From assembly GCA_050260095.1 (NCBI GenBank), contig JBLNBQ010000083.1, forward strand, positions 1-24,519: a stretch of DNA of 24,519 nucleotides. Direction: 5' to 3'. Shown here piece after piece: positions 1 to 8,758 of the stretch. The notes beneath the pieces are model-generated. The model searched no databases, was not told where the DNA came from, and was given only the letters and a program-made list of their open reading frames with translations. Positions within the stretch are counted from its first letter, which is position 1, and every line of letters begins with the position of its first letter. A program made the position numbers and the translations under genes. This DNA is from JBLNBQ01 sp050260095 (GTDB taxonomy: Bacteria > Bacillota > UBA5301 > DYFA01).

Positions 1-340
1 CCATCTTCTCGATGGCCGAGGCGGTGGGGCCGATGAACTTGATCTCGTGCGTCTCGCAGATTTCGGCGAAATACGGATTCTCTGCCAGGAAGCCGTAGCC
101 GGGGTGGATGGCGTCGACCCCGGCGATCACCGCCGCCGAAATGATGTTGGGGATGTTGAGATAGCTCTTGCCGGCCGCTGCGGGACCAACGCAGTAGGCC
201 TCGTCGGCGTACTTCACATGGAGCGAGTCGCGGTCAGCTTCGGAGTAGATGGCGACCGTCCCGATGCCCAGCTCGCGGCAGGCCCGCATGACCCGGACCG
301 CGATCTCTCCCCGGTTGGCCACCAGCACCTTATTGAACAA
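1..340 (-). CDS. accC: Biotin carboxylase AccC (N-terminal 113 residues; cut by window edge)
   Basis: ATP-dependent carboxylation of the biotin on a carrier protein, the first half-reaction of acetyl-CoA carboxylase or of a two-subunit pyruvate carboxylase. The visible N-terminus has the family hallmarks: NKVLVANRGEIAVRVMRAC near residues 3-20, YSEAD, a conserved ADEAYCVG stretch, SYLNIPNII and HPGYGFLAEN. The start is TTG at 340, eight bases after AAGGAGG, and no nearer ATG exists. It begins 21 bp after the stop of the carboxyltransferase-biotin carrier fusion, so the two are surely co-transcribed. The ATP-grasp core and C-terminus lie outside the window. Whether it serves fatty-acid synthesis, pyruvate carboxylation or both cannot be decided from this part. 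Confidence 0.95.
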   Translation of the reverse strand, partial: MFNKVLVANRGEIAVRVMRACRELGIGTVAIYSEADRDSLHVKYADEAYCVGPAAAGKSYLNIPNIISAAVIAGVDAIHPGYGFLAENPYFAEICETHEIKFIGPTASAIEKM

Positions 341-361
341 TTGGCGGCTCCTCCTTGATTC

Positions 362-2257
<1,896 letters not shown>

Positions 2258-2296
2258 GCCAAGACCTCCCGCTTTCCTGCCGGCCTTGTTCCGGCG

Positions 2297-2325
2297 AAAA
2301 AACTCAGGGATGAACCCTGAGTTTT
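2297..2325 (-). terminator. Intrinsic terminator / possible attenuator in the leader of the carboxyltransferase gene
   Basis: A perfect 11-bp stem (AAAACTCAGGG / CCCTGAGTTTT) with a 5-base loop runs into six Ts on the minus strand. It ends about 40 bp before the ATG at 2257. It lies downstream of the sigma-A promoter at 2359-2388, so transcripts from that promoter as well as read-through from spoIIIAH must pass it. No clear competing antiterminator fold was found. An upstream CCGGCG could pair with a CGCCGG just after the T run, which would enclose the hairpin rather than break it. Confidence 0.8.
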
Positions 2326-2358
2326 CCTTTGGTCCGGCGCCGGTTCGAGTTTGGTCTC

Positions 2359-2388
2359 ATTATAGTTGCGGCCCTGACGCTGCGTCAA
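2359..2388 (-). promoter_or_regulatory. Near-consensus sigma-A promoter with an operator-like palindrome
   Basis: The -35 box is TTGACG (2383-2388), the spacer 18 bp and the -10 box a perfect TATAAT (2359-2364), reading toward the carboxyltransferase-accB-accC genes. A perfect inverted repeat, TGACGC-A-GCGTCA (2375-2387), overlaps the -35 box and fills part of the spacer, a typical repressor-site position. It does not match the BirA or FapR operators I know. The predicted transcript start is near 2352, giving a leader of about 95 bases that contains the terminator hairpin. Confidence 0.75.
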
Positions 2389-2444
2389 TCAACACCCCCC
2401 ATGTATACTCCACACATGCGCCCTGTCCGCCTTGGTCGCCCCGC

Positions 2445-3005
2445 CTACCTCGCCCGGCCGTCGATGATGACGATGCGCTCCGGCGACAGTCCCGTCATGC
2501 GGGAGGCCAACTCCCCGAGGCGCGCCGCCTCCCGGGCGTCCACCAGGCGCCCCCGCACGCTGATGGTGAGGCCGCGGTCGTTCAGCACGACGAACGCGTC
2601 GGAAAAGCCTTCCGCCTTGAGCAGTTCCTGCAATTCCTCTTCCTTGGCAGCTCGGTCGAGTTCGTCGAGCAGACGGCGCTGCACGTCATCCCTGGTCACC
2701 GCGCTGGTGGCCGGATCGGCCGCCAACTTGCGCAGCAGTTCCACGCGCGCCGAACGGCTCCGGTCCCGTTCGAGCGCCGTCTCGGCCGCGAACGACCCGC
2801 TCCGGTTCGGCAACCGGGTCTCTTCCGGCGCCGGGGCAGGAGTGCCCGACTCGTGGGGCCGCCCGGGGGTGTCGAGCGGGGAGTGCACGACCACCCCCGT
2901 CTTGACGGCTGCCGGACCGCTCAACCCGTACCACAGGAGGCCCGCGCAGGCCAGGACCAGCGCCAACCAGGCCAGAACCCGCCGGGGCACGATGATCACT
3001 CGCAC
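2445..3005 (-). CDS. spoIIIAH: Stage III sporulation protein AH
   Basis: Mother-cell half of the zipper and channel in the engulfing septum: SpoIIIAH binds forespore SpoIIQ through an extracellular YscJ/FliF-like ring-building domain. The 186-residue product has one membrane segment (about 9-29), a Pro-rich variable linker, an acidic/basic helical stretch, and the C-terminal fold with VVLNDRGLTISVRG and SPERIVIID. The start is chosen as GTG at 3005, nine bases after AAGGAGG (3015-3021). A GTG at 3014 is in frame but directly abuts the SD. It follows the spoIIIAG stop by one base and is the last gene of the operon, somewhat shorter than the B. subtilis protein. Confidence 0.93.
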   Translation of the reverse strand: MRVIIVPRRVLAWLALVLACAGLLWYGLSGPAAVKTGVVVHSPLDTPGRPHESGTPAPAPEETRLPNRSGSFAAETALERDRSRSARVELLRKLAADPATSAVTRDDVQRRLLDELDRAAKEEELQELLKAEGFSDAFVVLNDRGLTISVRGRLVDAREAARLGELASRMTGLSPERIVIIDGRAR

Positions 3006-3006
3006 C

Positions 3007-3606
3007 TCACTCACCCTCCTTCGCCATCACCTGCACGCGGTGCGCCGGGAGCCCCAGGGCCGTCTCCACCGCCCGCACCAGTTCCCGCCGCACGGCGGGA
3101 TCATCTGCCCCCCCGGCGACCACCAGCACCCCCCGGACCTCCGGAAGGTGCGCGACGACCACCACCGGTTCTTCGCCGCTTCCCGTCTGAGTGCGGGTGA
3201 CCGTGACCTCGCCATCCTGGCGCTGTTCGGAGGTGATCCGGGAGGCGCCGCCCTTGTCCGACTCCTGCGTCGTGCGGGTCTCCCCCGTCCGCTTCTCGGC
3301 GTATTCGTAGCGGGGGCCGCTCTCCAGGAAGACCTTGACCTTCACCGACCCCGCTCCCTCCACCGCCGAAAGCGTCTCGCTCAGCGCCTGTTCGAGCTGG
3401 GCGGCGTAGTCGTCGTCCCCTGCCCCCACTTGGCTCGCCCGGGTGGCCTCGGCCTTGACCGGCGGGGTCACCGGCGCCTCACGGGGGCGGCTCGGCACCA
3501 GGAGGCTGGTTCCGGCCAGCAGTACGATCCCGGCGATCCCCACCGGCACGACGAAGTCTTTCCCGCGCTCTTTCACCACCTCGGCGACCCTGCTCCACAC
3601 GCTCAT
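3007..3606 (-). CDS. spoIIIAG: Stage III sporulation protein AG
   Basis: Ring-forming subunit of the SpoIIIA-SpoIIQ channel, anchored in the mother-cell membrane. The 199-residue product has a short cytoplasmic N-terminus, one membrane segment (about 18-36) and a ring-building domain: YAAQLEQALSETLSAVEGAGSVKVKVFLESG, followed by VVVVAHLPEVRGVLVVAGGADDP and AVETALGLPAHRVQVM. Between them is the charged insert, rich in Glu/Thr/Arg, that forms a beta-barrel collar in the B. subtilis protein. The ATG at 3606 overlaps the spoIIIAF stop (ATGA), indicating translational coupling. A longer in-frame reading upstream only overlaps spoIIIAF and lacks family similarity. Confidence 0.94.
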   Translation of the reverse strand: MSVWSRVAEVVKERGKDFVVPVGIAGIVLLAGTSLLVPSRPREAPVTPPVKAEATRASQVGAGDDDYAAQLEQALSETLSAVEGAGSVKVKVFLESGPRYEYAEKRTGETRTTQESDKGGASRITSEQRQDGEVTVTRTQTGSGEEPVVVVAHLPEVRGVLVVAGGADDPAVRRELVRAVETALGLPAHRVQVMAKEGE

Positions 3607-4109
3607 GGCACCGCCTCCTCCACGATCAAGACCTTGTCTTGCGCCACCCCGGCCAGGTCGGCCGCCCGCCGCTGCAGTTCGCCGCTCCGGCCGGGCGCGG
3701 CGGTCACCGTCACTTGCTGGACCGACCCGTCCGCGGTCGCCCTGACCGCGACGCCCACCCGCTCCCCCGCCGCCTTGGCCAGTTCGCTCTCGAGATAGGC
3801 CCGGAGGCGGTCGGTGAACAGGTCGACCTGGAGTTGCCGGTTCGCCGCCTCCAGCGCCTCCCTCGTGCCCTCCTCTCGCAGCTGGTCCGGCGCCTCCGTC
3901 CACCCGGCCCCGGTCTGCAGGGCGTCGCTGAGCCACTCACCCCCGCGCACGGCCCGGACCACGGGGTTCAGCACGGCCACCAGCACGAGGAGGCCCACCA
4001 CGAGCTGGACGTACCGCCTCAGGGCGTTCTCGGGCGCGACCAGTTCCAGGAAGCTCACCACCAGGACCAGGAGCACGAGGTGCTGCACCCAGGCCGTGAG
4101 CTGGACCAC
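3603..4109 (-). CDS. spoIIIAF: Stage III sporulation protein AF
   Basis: Small membrane protein of the SpoIIIA complex, with a soluble ring-building-like C-terminal domain. The 168-residue product has two N-terminal hydrophobic segments (about 7-25 and 33-51) joined by a short loop LVAPENALRRY, then a helical region and a C-terminal alpha/beta domain ending DLAGVAQDKVLIVEEAVP. GTG start eight bases after GGAGG. Shorter than the roughly 200-residue B. subtilis protein but complete. It starts 31 bp after spoIIIAE and overlaps spoIIIAG by four bases. Confidence 0.92.
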   Translation of the reverse strand: MVQLTAWVQHLVLLVLVVSFLELVAPENALRRYVQLVVGLLVLVAVLNPVVRAVRGGEWLSDALQTGAGWTEAPDQLREEGTREALEAANRQLQVDLFTDRLRAYLESELAKAAGERVGVAVRATADGSVQQVTVTAAPGRSGELQRRAADLAGVAQDKVLIVEEAVP

Positions 4110-4140
4110 CTGCCATCCCTCCGGTTCCCACTCGGCCTTC

Positions 4141-5325
4141 CTACCGCAACGCGGCGGCCGCGTTTCCCACCCCGACGAGGTAGCTGAGCCCCATGAAGAA
4201 CATCACCCCGACCGCACCCACCACGACCGCCAGCACAGTGAGGCTCCCCTCCAGGTGCTGCAGCGCTTTCACCAGGCGCCGGTCGCTGACCGGCTCGATG
4301 AGCGCGCCGGCCACCTTGTACACGGCGACGAGCGCCGTGATCTTGAGCACGGGGAAGAAGGCGTAGGCGGCCACCAGCAGGATGCCGAGCAGGCCGACCG
4401 CGCTCTTGACCAGCAGGGCGCCGCCCGCCACCACTTCGACCGCATCGCCGAACATCTTGCCGATGACGGGGACGAAGGTGCTGGCCAGGAATTTGCCGCT
4501 CTTCACGACCACGCTGTCTCCGACCGGCGCGGCCACGCCCTTGACCGCCATGACCCAGAGAAAGCCGATGAAACTGAGGCCGAGGACCGTGACGGTGGCC
4601 TGTTTGGCCAGGTCGCTGAGCCGGTTCAAAGGAAACTTCTCGGAAAGCTGGGCGGCCAACCCCAAAACGACGGAGAGCAGCAGGAGCGGCACCACCACCC
4701 CGTCGAGCAAGCCGGAGAGGGCGGTCATCATGCCGTAGGCGATGGGCGAAAGCATCGCCGCGGTGGTCGGCGCCCCGCTGCTCACCAGCAGCGTGCTCAG
4801 GAGCGGAAGCGTGGCCTCCATGACCGAGACCATCCCCTCCACCGCCTGCCGCCCGACGGTCGCCGCATACCGGAAGCTCTGCACGCCCAGGATGATGAGG
4901 ACCAGGTAGCACGCGGCGAAGGCCACGTTCTGACCGGCCGAATCGCCCAGCGTCCCCTGGAGCGATTGGAGCACCGCCAGGAGCACCGCCAGCACGACCA
5001 CCTGCGCCAGGAGGCGAGCGTTGGCGACGAACTCCCGGAAGAAGAAGCGCAGGGCGCCGCGGGTGAGGGCGGCCGCGTCGAGGCGCAGGGCCTGGCCGGG
5101 GCGGAGGGCCAGGTCGCGCAGCCTCACCTCCGGGACCAGGTCGCGCACCTCCGGCTCCAGCTGCCGCTGCAGCCTTTCGAGCCTTTCCGCCCCGGAGGCG
5201 TGCAGTTGCTCCTCCACCACCCGCTCCAGGGGAGCGGTGACTGTCTCGGCCCCGGCCGGCCTGCCGGCCAACGCCAAGGCCAGCGCCACCAAGACCAGGA
5301 CCGCTGCCCCCACACGCCGCGTCAT
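4141..5325 (-). CDS. spoIIIAE: Stage III sporulation protein AE
   Basis: Large polytopic membrane subunit of the SpoIIIA feeding-tube apparatus. The 394-residue product begins with a signal peptide (hydrophobic residues 7-20, likely cut after AGA near residue 26). A predicted extracytoplasmic helical region follows, then many membrane helices with the conserved stretches LGVQSFRYA, PLLSTLLVSSGAPTTAAMLSP, FVPVIGKMFGDAVEVV and YAFFPVLKITALVAVYKVAGALIEPVSD. Length matches the family (about 400). The ATG at 5325 overlaps the spoIIIAD stop as ATGA; the reading frame extends upstream, but only over spoIIIAD. Confidence 0.95.
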   Translation of the reverse strand: MTRRVGAAVLVLVALALALAGRPAGAETVTAPLERVVEEQLHASGAERLERLQRQLEPEVRDLVPEVRLRDLALRPGQALRLDAAALTRGALRFFFREFVANARLLAQVVVLAVLLAVLQSLQGTLGDSAGQNVAFAACYLVLIILGVQSFRYAATVGRQAVEGMVSVMEATLPLLSTLLVSSGAPTTAAMLSPIAYGMMTALSGLLDGVVVPLLLLSVVLGLAAQLSEKFPLNRLSDLAKQATVTVLGLSFIGFLWVMAVKGVAAPVGDSVVVKSGKFLASTFVPVIGKMFGDAVEVVAGGALLVKSAVGLLGILLVAAYAFFPVLKITALVAVYKVAGALIEPVSDRRLVKALQHLEGSLTVLAVVVGAVGVMFFMGLSYLVGVGNAAAALR

Positions 5326-5708
5326 GGCAGCATCCCGGCCACCGTGTCGACCACCGCCAACATGATGGGGAGAGCCAGGGTCAGGATGACGACCTTGCCC
5401 GCCAGCTCCATCTTGTCCGCCACTGCCCGTTCCCCGGCGTCCCGGCACACCTGGGCGCCGAGGCCGACAACGTAGGCCACCCCGATCACTTTGAGCACCG
5501 TGGCCAGGTAGGGCGCTTCGAGGCGCGCCCGGGCGGCCAGGTCCATGAGGACGCCCACCAGCCCGGCCAGGCGCCCCACCACCAGCAACAGGAGCAAGGC
5601 CGCCCCGGAGAGACTGAGATAGACAGCCAGTTCCGGGCGGTGCTCCCGCACGACAACCGCCAGGAAAGTCACCACTAGCCCGATGCCCACAATCCGCAGC
5701 GGTTCCAC
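5322..5708 (-). CDS. spoIIIAD: Stage III sporulation protein AD
   Basis: Small integral membrane protein of the SpoIIIA complex. The 128-residue product is hydrophobic throughout, with membrane segments near 4-20, 28-56, 64-86 and 100-124. It has the family signature ATVLKVIGVAYVVGLGAQVCRDAGE, followed by ADKMELAGKVVILTLALPI. GTG start with a G-rich SD about five bases away. It lies 22 bp after spoIIIAC and is coupled to spoIIIAE by an ATGA overlap. Length agrees with B. subtilis (about 130). Confidence 0.94.
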   Translation of the reverse strand: MEPLRIVGIGLVVTFLAVVVREHRPELAVYLSLSGAALLLLLVVGRLAGLVGVLMDLAARARLEAPYLATVLKVIGVAYVVGLGAQVCRDAGERAVADKMELAGKVVILTLALPIMLAVVDTVAGMLP

Positions 5709-5730
5709 CCTCGTCCCCCCGCCCGTCGCC

Positions 5731-5925
5731 TTACAGCCCGAAGACGGCCCTGACCGAATCGAACAACTGGCTGATGAGCCTCACCACCATCATGAAGACG
5801 ACCATGACGCCGGCCACGGTTAGGAGGGTGGCCTGTTCCTCCTTGTGGGCTTGCTTGAGCACCAGGCTCAGGACGGCGATCAGGATGCCGACCCCGGCGA
5901 TCCGCAGGATGAGGCTCACGTCCAC
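5731..5925 (-). CDS. spoIIIAC: Stage III sporulation protein AC
   Basis: Very small membrane protein of the SpoIIIA complex, related to SpoIIIAD. The 64-residue product has two membrane helices (about 5-23 and 34-50) around the polar loop LKQAHKEEQA, and ends LISQLFDSVRAVFGL, all typical of the family. GTG start eight bases after AAGGAGG. It lies 19 bp after the spoIIIAB stop. Confidence 0.95.
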   Translation of the reverse strand: MDVSLILRIAGVGILIAVLSLVLKQAHKEEQATLLTVAGVMVVFMMVVRLISQLFDSVRAVFGL

Positions 5926-5944
5926 GCGCTTCTCCTCCTTCGAC

Positions 5945-6502
5945 TCAGACGAGTACCAGGGCCACCAGCAAGCCGGCGGCCAGACCGGCGTACCGGCAGA
6001 CGGGCGCCAGGCGGTCGGCGGCCGCGACGGCCTGCCGCTCCCGGGCGGACAGCCGCTCGCGCGCCAGGGCCAGGTGTTTCAGTTGGTCGGCCAGGTCGGT
6101 GGCCCCGATGACCTCGCCCAGCAGCAGGAAGGGTTCAAGGTCGGCCTCTTCCTCGGCTGCGAGCTGGGTCCGGAACAGGAACCAGGGCGGTTCGCCGGGC
6201 CGAAGCAGGCCGCCGGCGTCGCGCCAAGCCGCCGCGCCCGGTTGCCCCCGCCGGAGGCCGTCGGCCAGGCGGCGGAAGAACGCCGCGGCCTCGGATCCCC
6301 CTGCCAGCCCGGCGACGTGCCGGGCCGCCTCCGGGAGCGGCGTGCGCCCCACCGCCATCTCCGTCTCAAGCAGCGCCAGGGCAGCGGCGAGCTGCGCCAG
6401 GCGCGCCGGGCGCGCCCTCCAGCGGGCGGCCGCTTCCAAGCCCAAGAGGAGCCCCGACCCGGTGGTCAAGGCAGCCCCCAACAGCGCCAGAGCCCACCGC
6501 AT
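5945..6502 (-). CDS. spoIIIAB: Stage III sporulation protein AB
   Basis: Membrane subunit distantly related to the GspF/PilC platform proteins of type II secretion and type IV pili. It is thought to work with the SpoIIIAA ATPase. The 185-residue product has an N-terminal hydrophobic segment (1-22), a soluble helical middle with ALLETEMAVGRTPLPEAARHVA and FLLLGEVIGATDLADQLKHLALARERL, and a C-terminal hydrophobic segment LAGLLVALVLV. The ATG at 6502 lies three bases after the spoIIIAA stop. Length fits the family (about 170). Confidence 0.94.
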   Translation of the reverse strand: MRWALALLGAALTTGSGLLLGLEAAARWRARPARLAQLAAALALLETEMAVGRTPLPEAARHVAGLAGGSEAAAFFRRLADGLRRGQPGAAAWRDAGGLLRPGEPPWFLFRTQLAAEEEADLEPFLLLGEVIGATDLADQLKHLALARERLSARERQAVAAADRLAPVCRYAGLAAGLLVALVLV

Positions 6503-6505
6503 CCC

Positions 6506-7510
6506 CTATCCTCCTCCGGCCAGCCGGGTCACGCCGGCGGCCTGGGCCCGCTCCCCGCCCCGGGCGTCGAGACGGACGACGCTCTCCACCGTTCCGGGAC
6601 CCCGGCGCCGGGAGAGCGTCACCACCCGCGCGAAGCATCCCTCGGCCAGGAGGGGCGCGAGCACCGGGCGCCGGGCCGCTTCCTCCAGACCGGCGGCGTG
6701 GGCCGAAGAGACCACCGCTACCCCCGTCCGCACCGCCTCTGTCACCGCGGCCACGTCTTCGGGTCGCCCCAGTTCATCGGTGACGATCACCTCGGGCGAC
6801 ATCGCCCGCAGGACGAGCGCGATGCCTTCCGCCTTGGGGCAGGCGTCCAGGACGTCGGTACGGGGTCCCACGTCGCACTGGGGAAGGCCCTCGTAGCACC
6901 CGGCCAGTTCGGAGCGTTCGTCGACGATGACCACCTTGCGCCCGGGCAGGCCCAAGGCAGGCCGCCCCTCGCTCACCTGCCGGCAAAGGTCGCGCAGCAG
7001 CGTGGTCTTGCCCGCCTGCGGCGGGGAGAGCACCAGGGTCGAGCAGAGCTCGTGGCGAATCCCGTCGACCAGGTGGGGCAAGACCGCGTCGGCCGCCCCC
7101 TTCACTTCCCTGCTCAGGCGGAGGTTCAGGCCGCTCAGGTGTCGCAGCGCCTTGAGGCGCCCGCCTTCCACCACCGCCCGCCCCACGAACCCGACCCGGT
7201 GGCCTCCGGGAAGGGTCAGATAGCCGTTGCGCAGCTCCTCTTCGAGCGCGTAGAGCGAGGAGCGGGTCAGCCGCTGCACCGCGGCCTGGCAGTCTTCCGG
7301 GGTCACCAGGTAGGCAGCCTGCAGGTCGAGGCAGAGCCCGCCGGAACGCGCGACGAGGCCCTCCCGCCCGCCGTAGCAGACCATCAGCGGACGCCCCGAC
7401 CGCAGGCGGACCTCCTCCAGCCGGGCGAGACACCCCTCGGGCAGCGCCGCCAGCAGGCGCCCCACCGGGTCGCCCAGGTAGGGCAGGACCTCCTCCCACG
7501 TCCGGCTCAC
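6506..7510 (-). CDS. spoIIIAA: Stage III sporulation protein AA, secretion-type ATPase
   Basis: Cytoplasmic ATPase of the secretion superfamily, needed for late forespore gene expression through the SpoIIIA channel. In the 334-residue product the Walker A is SPPQAGKT (162-169), VVIVDERSELAG follows near 193-204, and the Walker B is VIVTDE (241-246). An N-terminal domain has EEVRLRSGRPLMV and ALEEELRNGYLTLPGGHRVGFVG. GTG at 7510 is chosen because AGGAGGT lies five bases upstream. The frame extends to 7567, but that part runs across the promoter. First gene of the operon, under the sigma-E-like promoter at 7543-7573. Confidence 0.95.
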   Translation of the reverse strand: MSRTWEEVLPYLGDPVGRLLAALPEGCLARLEEVRLRSGRPLMVCYGGREGLVARSGGLCLDLQAAYLVTPEDCQAAVQRLTRSSLYALEEELRNGYLTLPGGHRVGFVGRAVVEGGRLKALRHLSGLNLRLSREVKGAADAVLPHLVDGIRHELCSTLVLSPPQAGKTTLLRDLCRQVSEGRPALGLPGRKVVIVDERSELAGCYEGLPQCDVGPRTDVLDACPKAEGIALVLRAMSPEVIVTDELGRPEDVAAVTEAVRTGVAVVSSAHAAGLEEAARRPVLAPLLAEGCFARVVTLSRRRGPGTVESVVRLDARGGERAQAAGVTRLAGGG

Positions 7511-7542
7511 GGTGCACCTCCTGGCCCGTCCGTAATTGGTAA

Positions 7543-7573
7543 ATGCTATGAAAAAAGGGACCGGCAATATGCC
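7543..7573 (-). promoter_or_regulatory. Sigma-E promoter of the spoIIIA operon
   Basis: The -35 element GGCATATT (7566-7573), a 15-bp spacer and the -10 element CATAGCAT (7543-7550) match the sigma-E pattern (KMATATT, 13-15 bp, CATACAMT) with two changes in the -10. It sits directly upstream of spoIIIAA, after the terminator of the preceding gene, and predicts a leader of about 25 bases. spoIIIA is known to be sigma-E dependent in B. subtilis. Confidence 0.8.
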
Positions 7574-7590
7574 AGTCCGCTCTCGCCAAC

Positions 7591-7616
7591 GAAAAGGCCG
7601 GCGTCGCCGCCGGCCT
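7591..7616 (-). terminator. Intrinsic terminator after the CD1247-type gene
   Basis: A 9-bp GC-rich stem (AGGCCGGCG / CGCCGGCCT) with a 4-base loop is followed by a short T run on the minus strand. It lies 21 bp after the stop at 7637 and isolates the vegetative aro-efp transcript from the sigma-E-driven spoIIIA operon. Confidence 0.8.
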
Positions 7617-7636
7617 GTGGTGCCGCTTCTGTGCTG

Positions 7637-8065
7637 CTACTCGTCTTTCCCCGGTTCGCCACCGGGCTGGCCGTTCTCCTCGCCCTCTTCGTCGGGCTCG
7701 CTGGAATAGACGACCTCGCCGCAGTTGGGGCAGGTGACCTCCACGTCGTCCTCGTAGAGGAGATCCTCCGCGAACCGGACCGCCTCCCGGCACTGGGGGC
7801 ACTCCATCTCCACGAACTCCTCGTCCTCTCCCTCCGCCTCGCCGAAGATCTCCTCCTCGGCGTCGGCCAAGTCGTCGTCGAGCGCCTCGGCGTACTGCTC
7901 CAGGTCGGTCTGCCGGGTCTTCAGCTCGTCGAGTTCGCTAGCGATGCTGCTGAAGAGTTCGAGCATCCTCTCCCAGATCACCCGGTCCTTTCCTTCTCTG
8001 GCCAGGTAGTCGGAGCCATCGATCAGGCCGCGCAGATAGGCCACCTGTTCCTTGATCGCCTGCAC
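7637..8065 (-). CDS. CD1247-type zinc-ribbon protein, function unknown
   Basis: A 142-residue acidic protein. The N-terminal part (QVAYLRGLIDGSDY...) is the conserved region known as the CD1247 N-terminal domain, found in clostridia beside efp and spoIIIA. A predicted coiled-coil stretch (about 40-72) and an acidic patch follow. A C-terminal zinc ribbon has CPQC (C89, C92) and CPNC (C112, C115). The tail is Glu/Gly-rich and probably disordered. GTG start eight bases after AAGGAGA. It lies 36 bp after efp, and a terminator follows. B. subtilis has the unrelated yqhV at this place. No function is known to me; zinc binding is inferred from the four cysteines. Confidence 0.85.
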   Translation of the reverse strand: MQAIKEQVAYLRGLIDGSDYLAREGKDRVIWERMLELFSSIASELDELKTRQTDLEQYAEALDDDLADAEEEIFGEAEGEDEEFVEMECPQCREAVRFAEDLLYEDDVEVTCPNCGEVVYSSEPDEEGEENGQPGGEPGKDE

Positions 8066-8101
8066 GCTGACACTCTCCTTCCTTTCGGACCTTGACCAAT
8101 G

Positions 8102-8659
8102 CTACGCCCGGGAGAGATACATGCCGGTGCGGGTGTCGACCCGGATCACGTCGCCCACGTTGACGAAGAACGGCACCTGCACCACCGCGCCGGTCTCGAG
8201 CGTGGCCGGCTTGGAGCCGCCGGTCGCCGTGTCGCCCTTGAAACCGGGGGCGGTCTCCGTCACCTCGAGTTCGACGAAGTTGGGCATCTCGACCCCGATC
8301 ACCTGGCCGGCGTAGTACTGGAGCCCGACGGTCATCTGTTCTTTCAGCCACTTGATCGCGTCGCCCAGGGTCTCCTTGGGCAGCGTCACCTGTTCGTAAG
8401 TGTTCGCGTCCATGAACGAGTACTCGTCGCCGCTGTTGTAGAGGTATTGCATCTCCTTGTACTCGACGTGCGCCCGAGGGAGTTTCTCGCCGGCCCGGAA
8501 CGTCCGCTCCAGCACCGCCCCCGTCTTCACGTTCTTGAGCTTCGTCCGGACGAACGCCGAACCCTTGCCCGGCTTAACGTGGAGGAACTCCACCACGCTG
8601 TAAACTTCGTTGTCGATCTCAACTGTGATCCCGGTGCGCAGATCGTTGGTCGAAATCAC
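8102..8659 (-). CDS. efp: Translation elongation factor P
   Basis: Rescues ribosomes stalled at polyproline stretches by binding between the P and E sites. The 185-residue product has the full three-domain length. The loop KPGKGSAF carries K32 at its tip, the position modified in B. subtilis EF-P. The C-terminus has the family pattern GDVIRVDTRTGMYLSRA. The start is GTG at 8659, seven bases after GGAGGGAGG; an in-frame ATG six codons upstream lies in front of the SD core and is less likely. It is 99 bp downstream of the M24 peptidase. That gap has an AT-rich patch (about 8725-8760) but no convincing promoter. Confidence 0.97.
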   Translation of the reverse strand: MISTNDLRTGITVEIDNEVYSVVEFLHVKPGKGSAFVRTKLKNVKTGAVLERTFRAGEKLPRAHVEYKEMQYLYNSGDEYSFMDANTYEQVTLPKETLGDAIKWLKEQMTVGLQYYAGQVIGVEMPNFVELEVTETAPGFKGDTATGGSKPATLETGAVVQVPFFVNVGDVIRVDTRTGMYLSRA

Positions 8660-8758
8660 GTCGTTGCCTCCCTCCATGTCCGCTGGAACTGGGCCGCCAA
8701 GGCCAGGTACAACAATTCTTGCCGCCTTATCTTTTCCCTGCCCATTACCATAATAAAC

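Noticed and set aside
2400..2418. Imperfect inverted repeat CATGT...ACATG upstream of the carboxylase promoter
   Set aside because: Only five matched bases per arm and no relation to a known operator; chance is likely.
3814..5475. 553-codon plus-strand open frame antisense to spoIIIAF, AE and part of AD
   Set aside because: His/Arg/Gln-rich nonsense translation; fully explained as a shadow of the spoIIIA genes.
5774..8095. 773-codon open frame on the plus strand, antisense to spoIIIAC-AA and the CD1247-type gene
   Set aside because: Low-complexity Arg/Gly/Pro/Gln-rich translation without family motifs; the opposite strand carries well-recognised genes with SDs. High third-position GC keeps such frames open.
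8660..8758. AT-rich gap before efp as a possible promoter
   Set aside because: No pair of -35 and -10 boxes at acceptable spacing; best candidates match at only three or four positions each.
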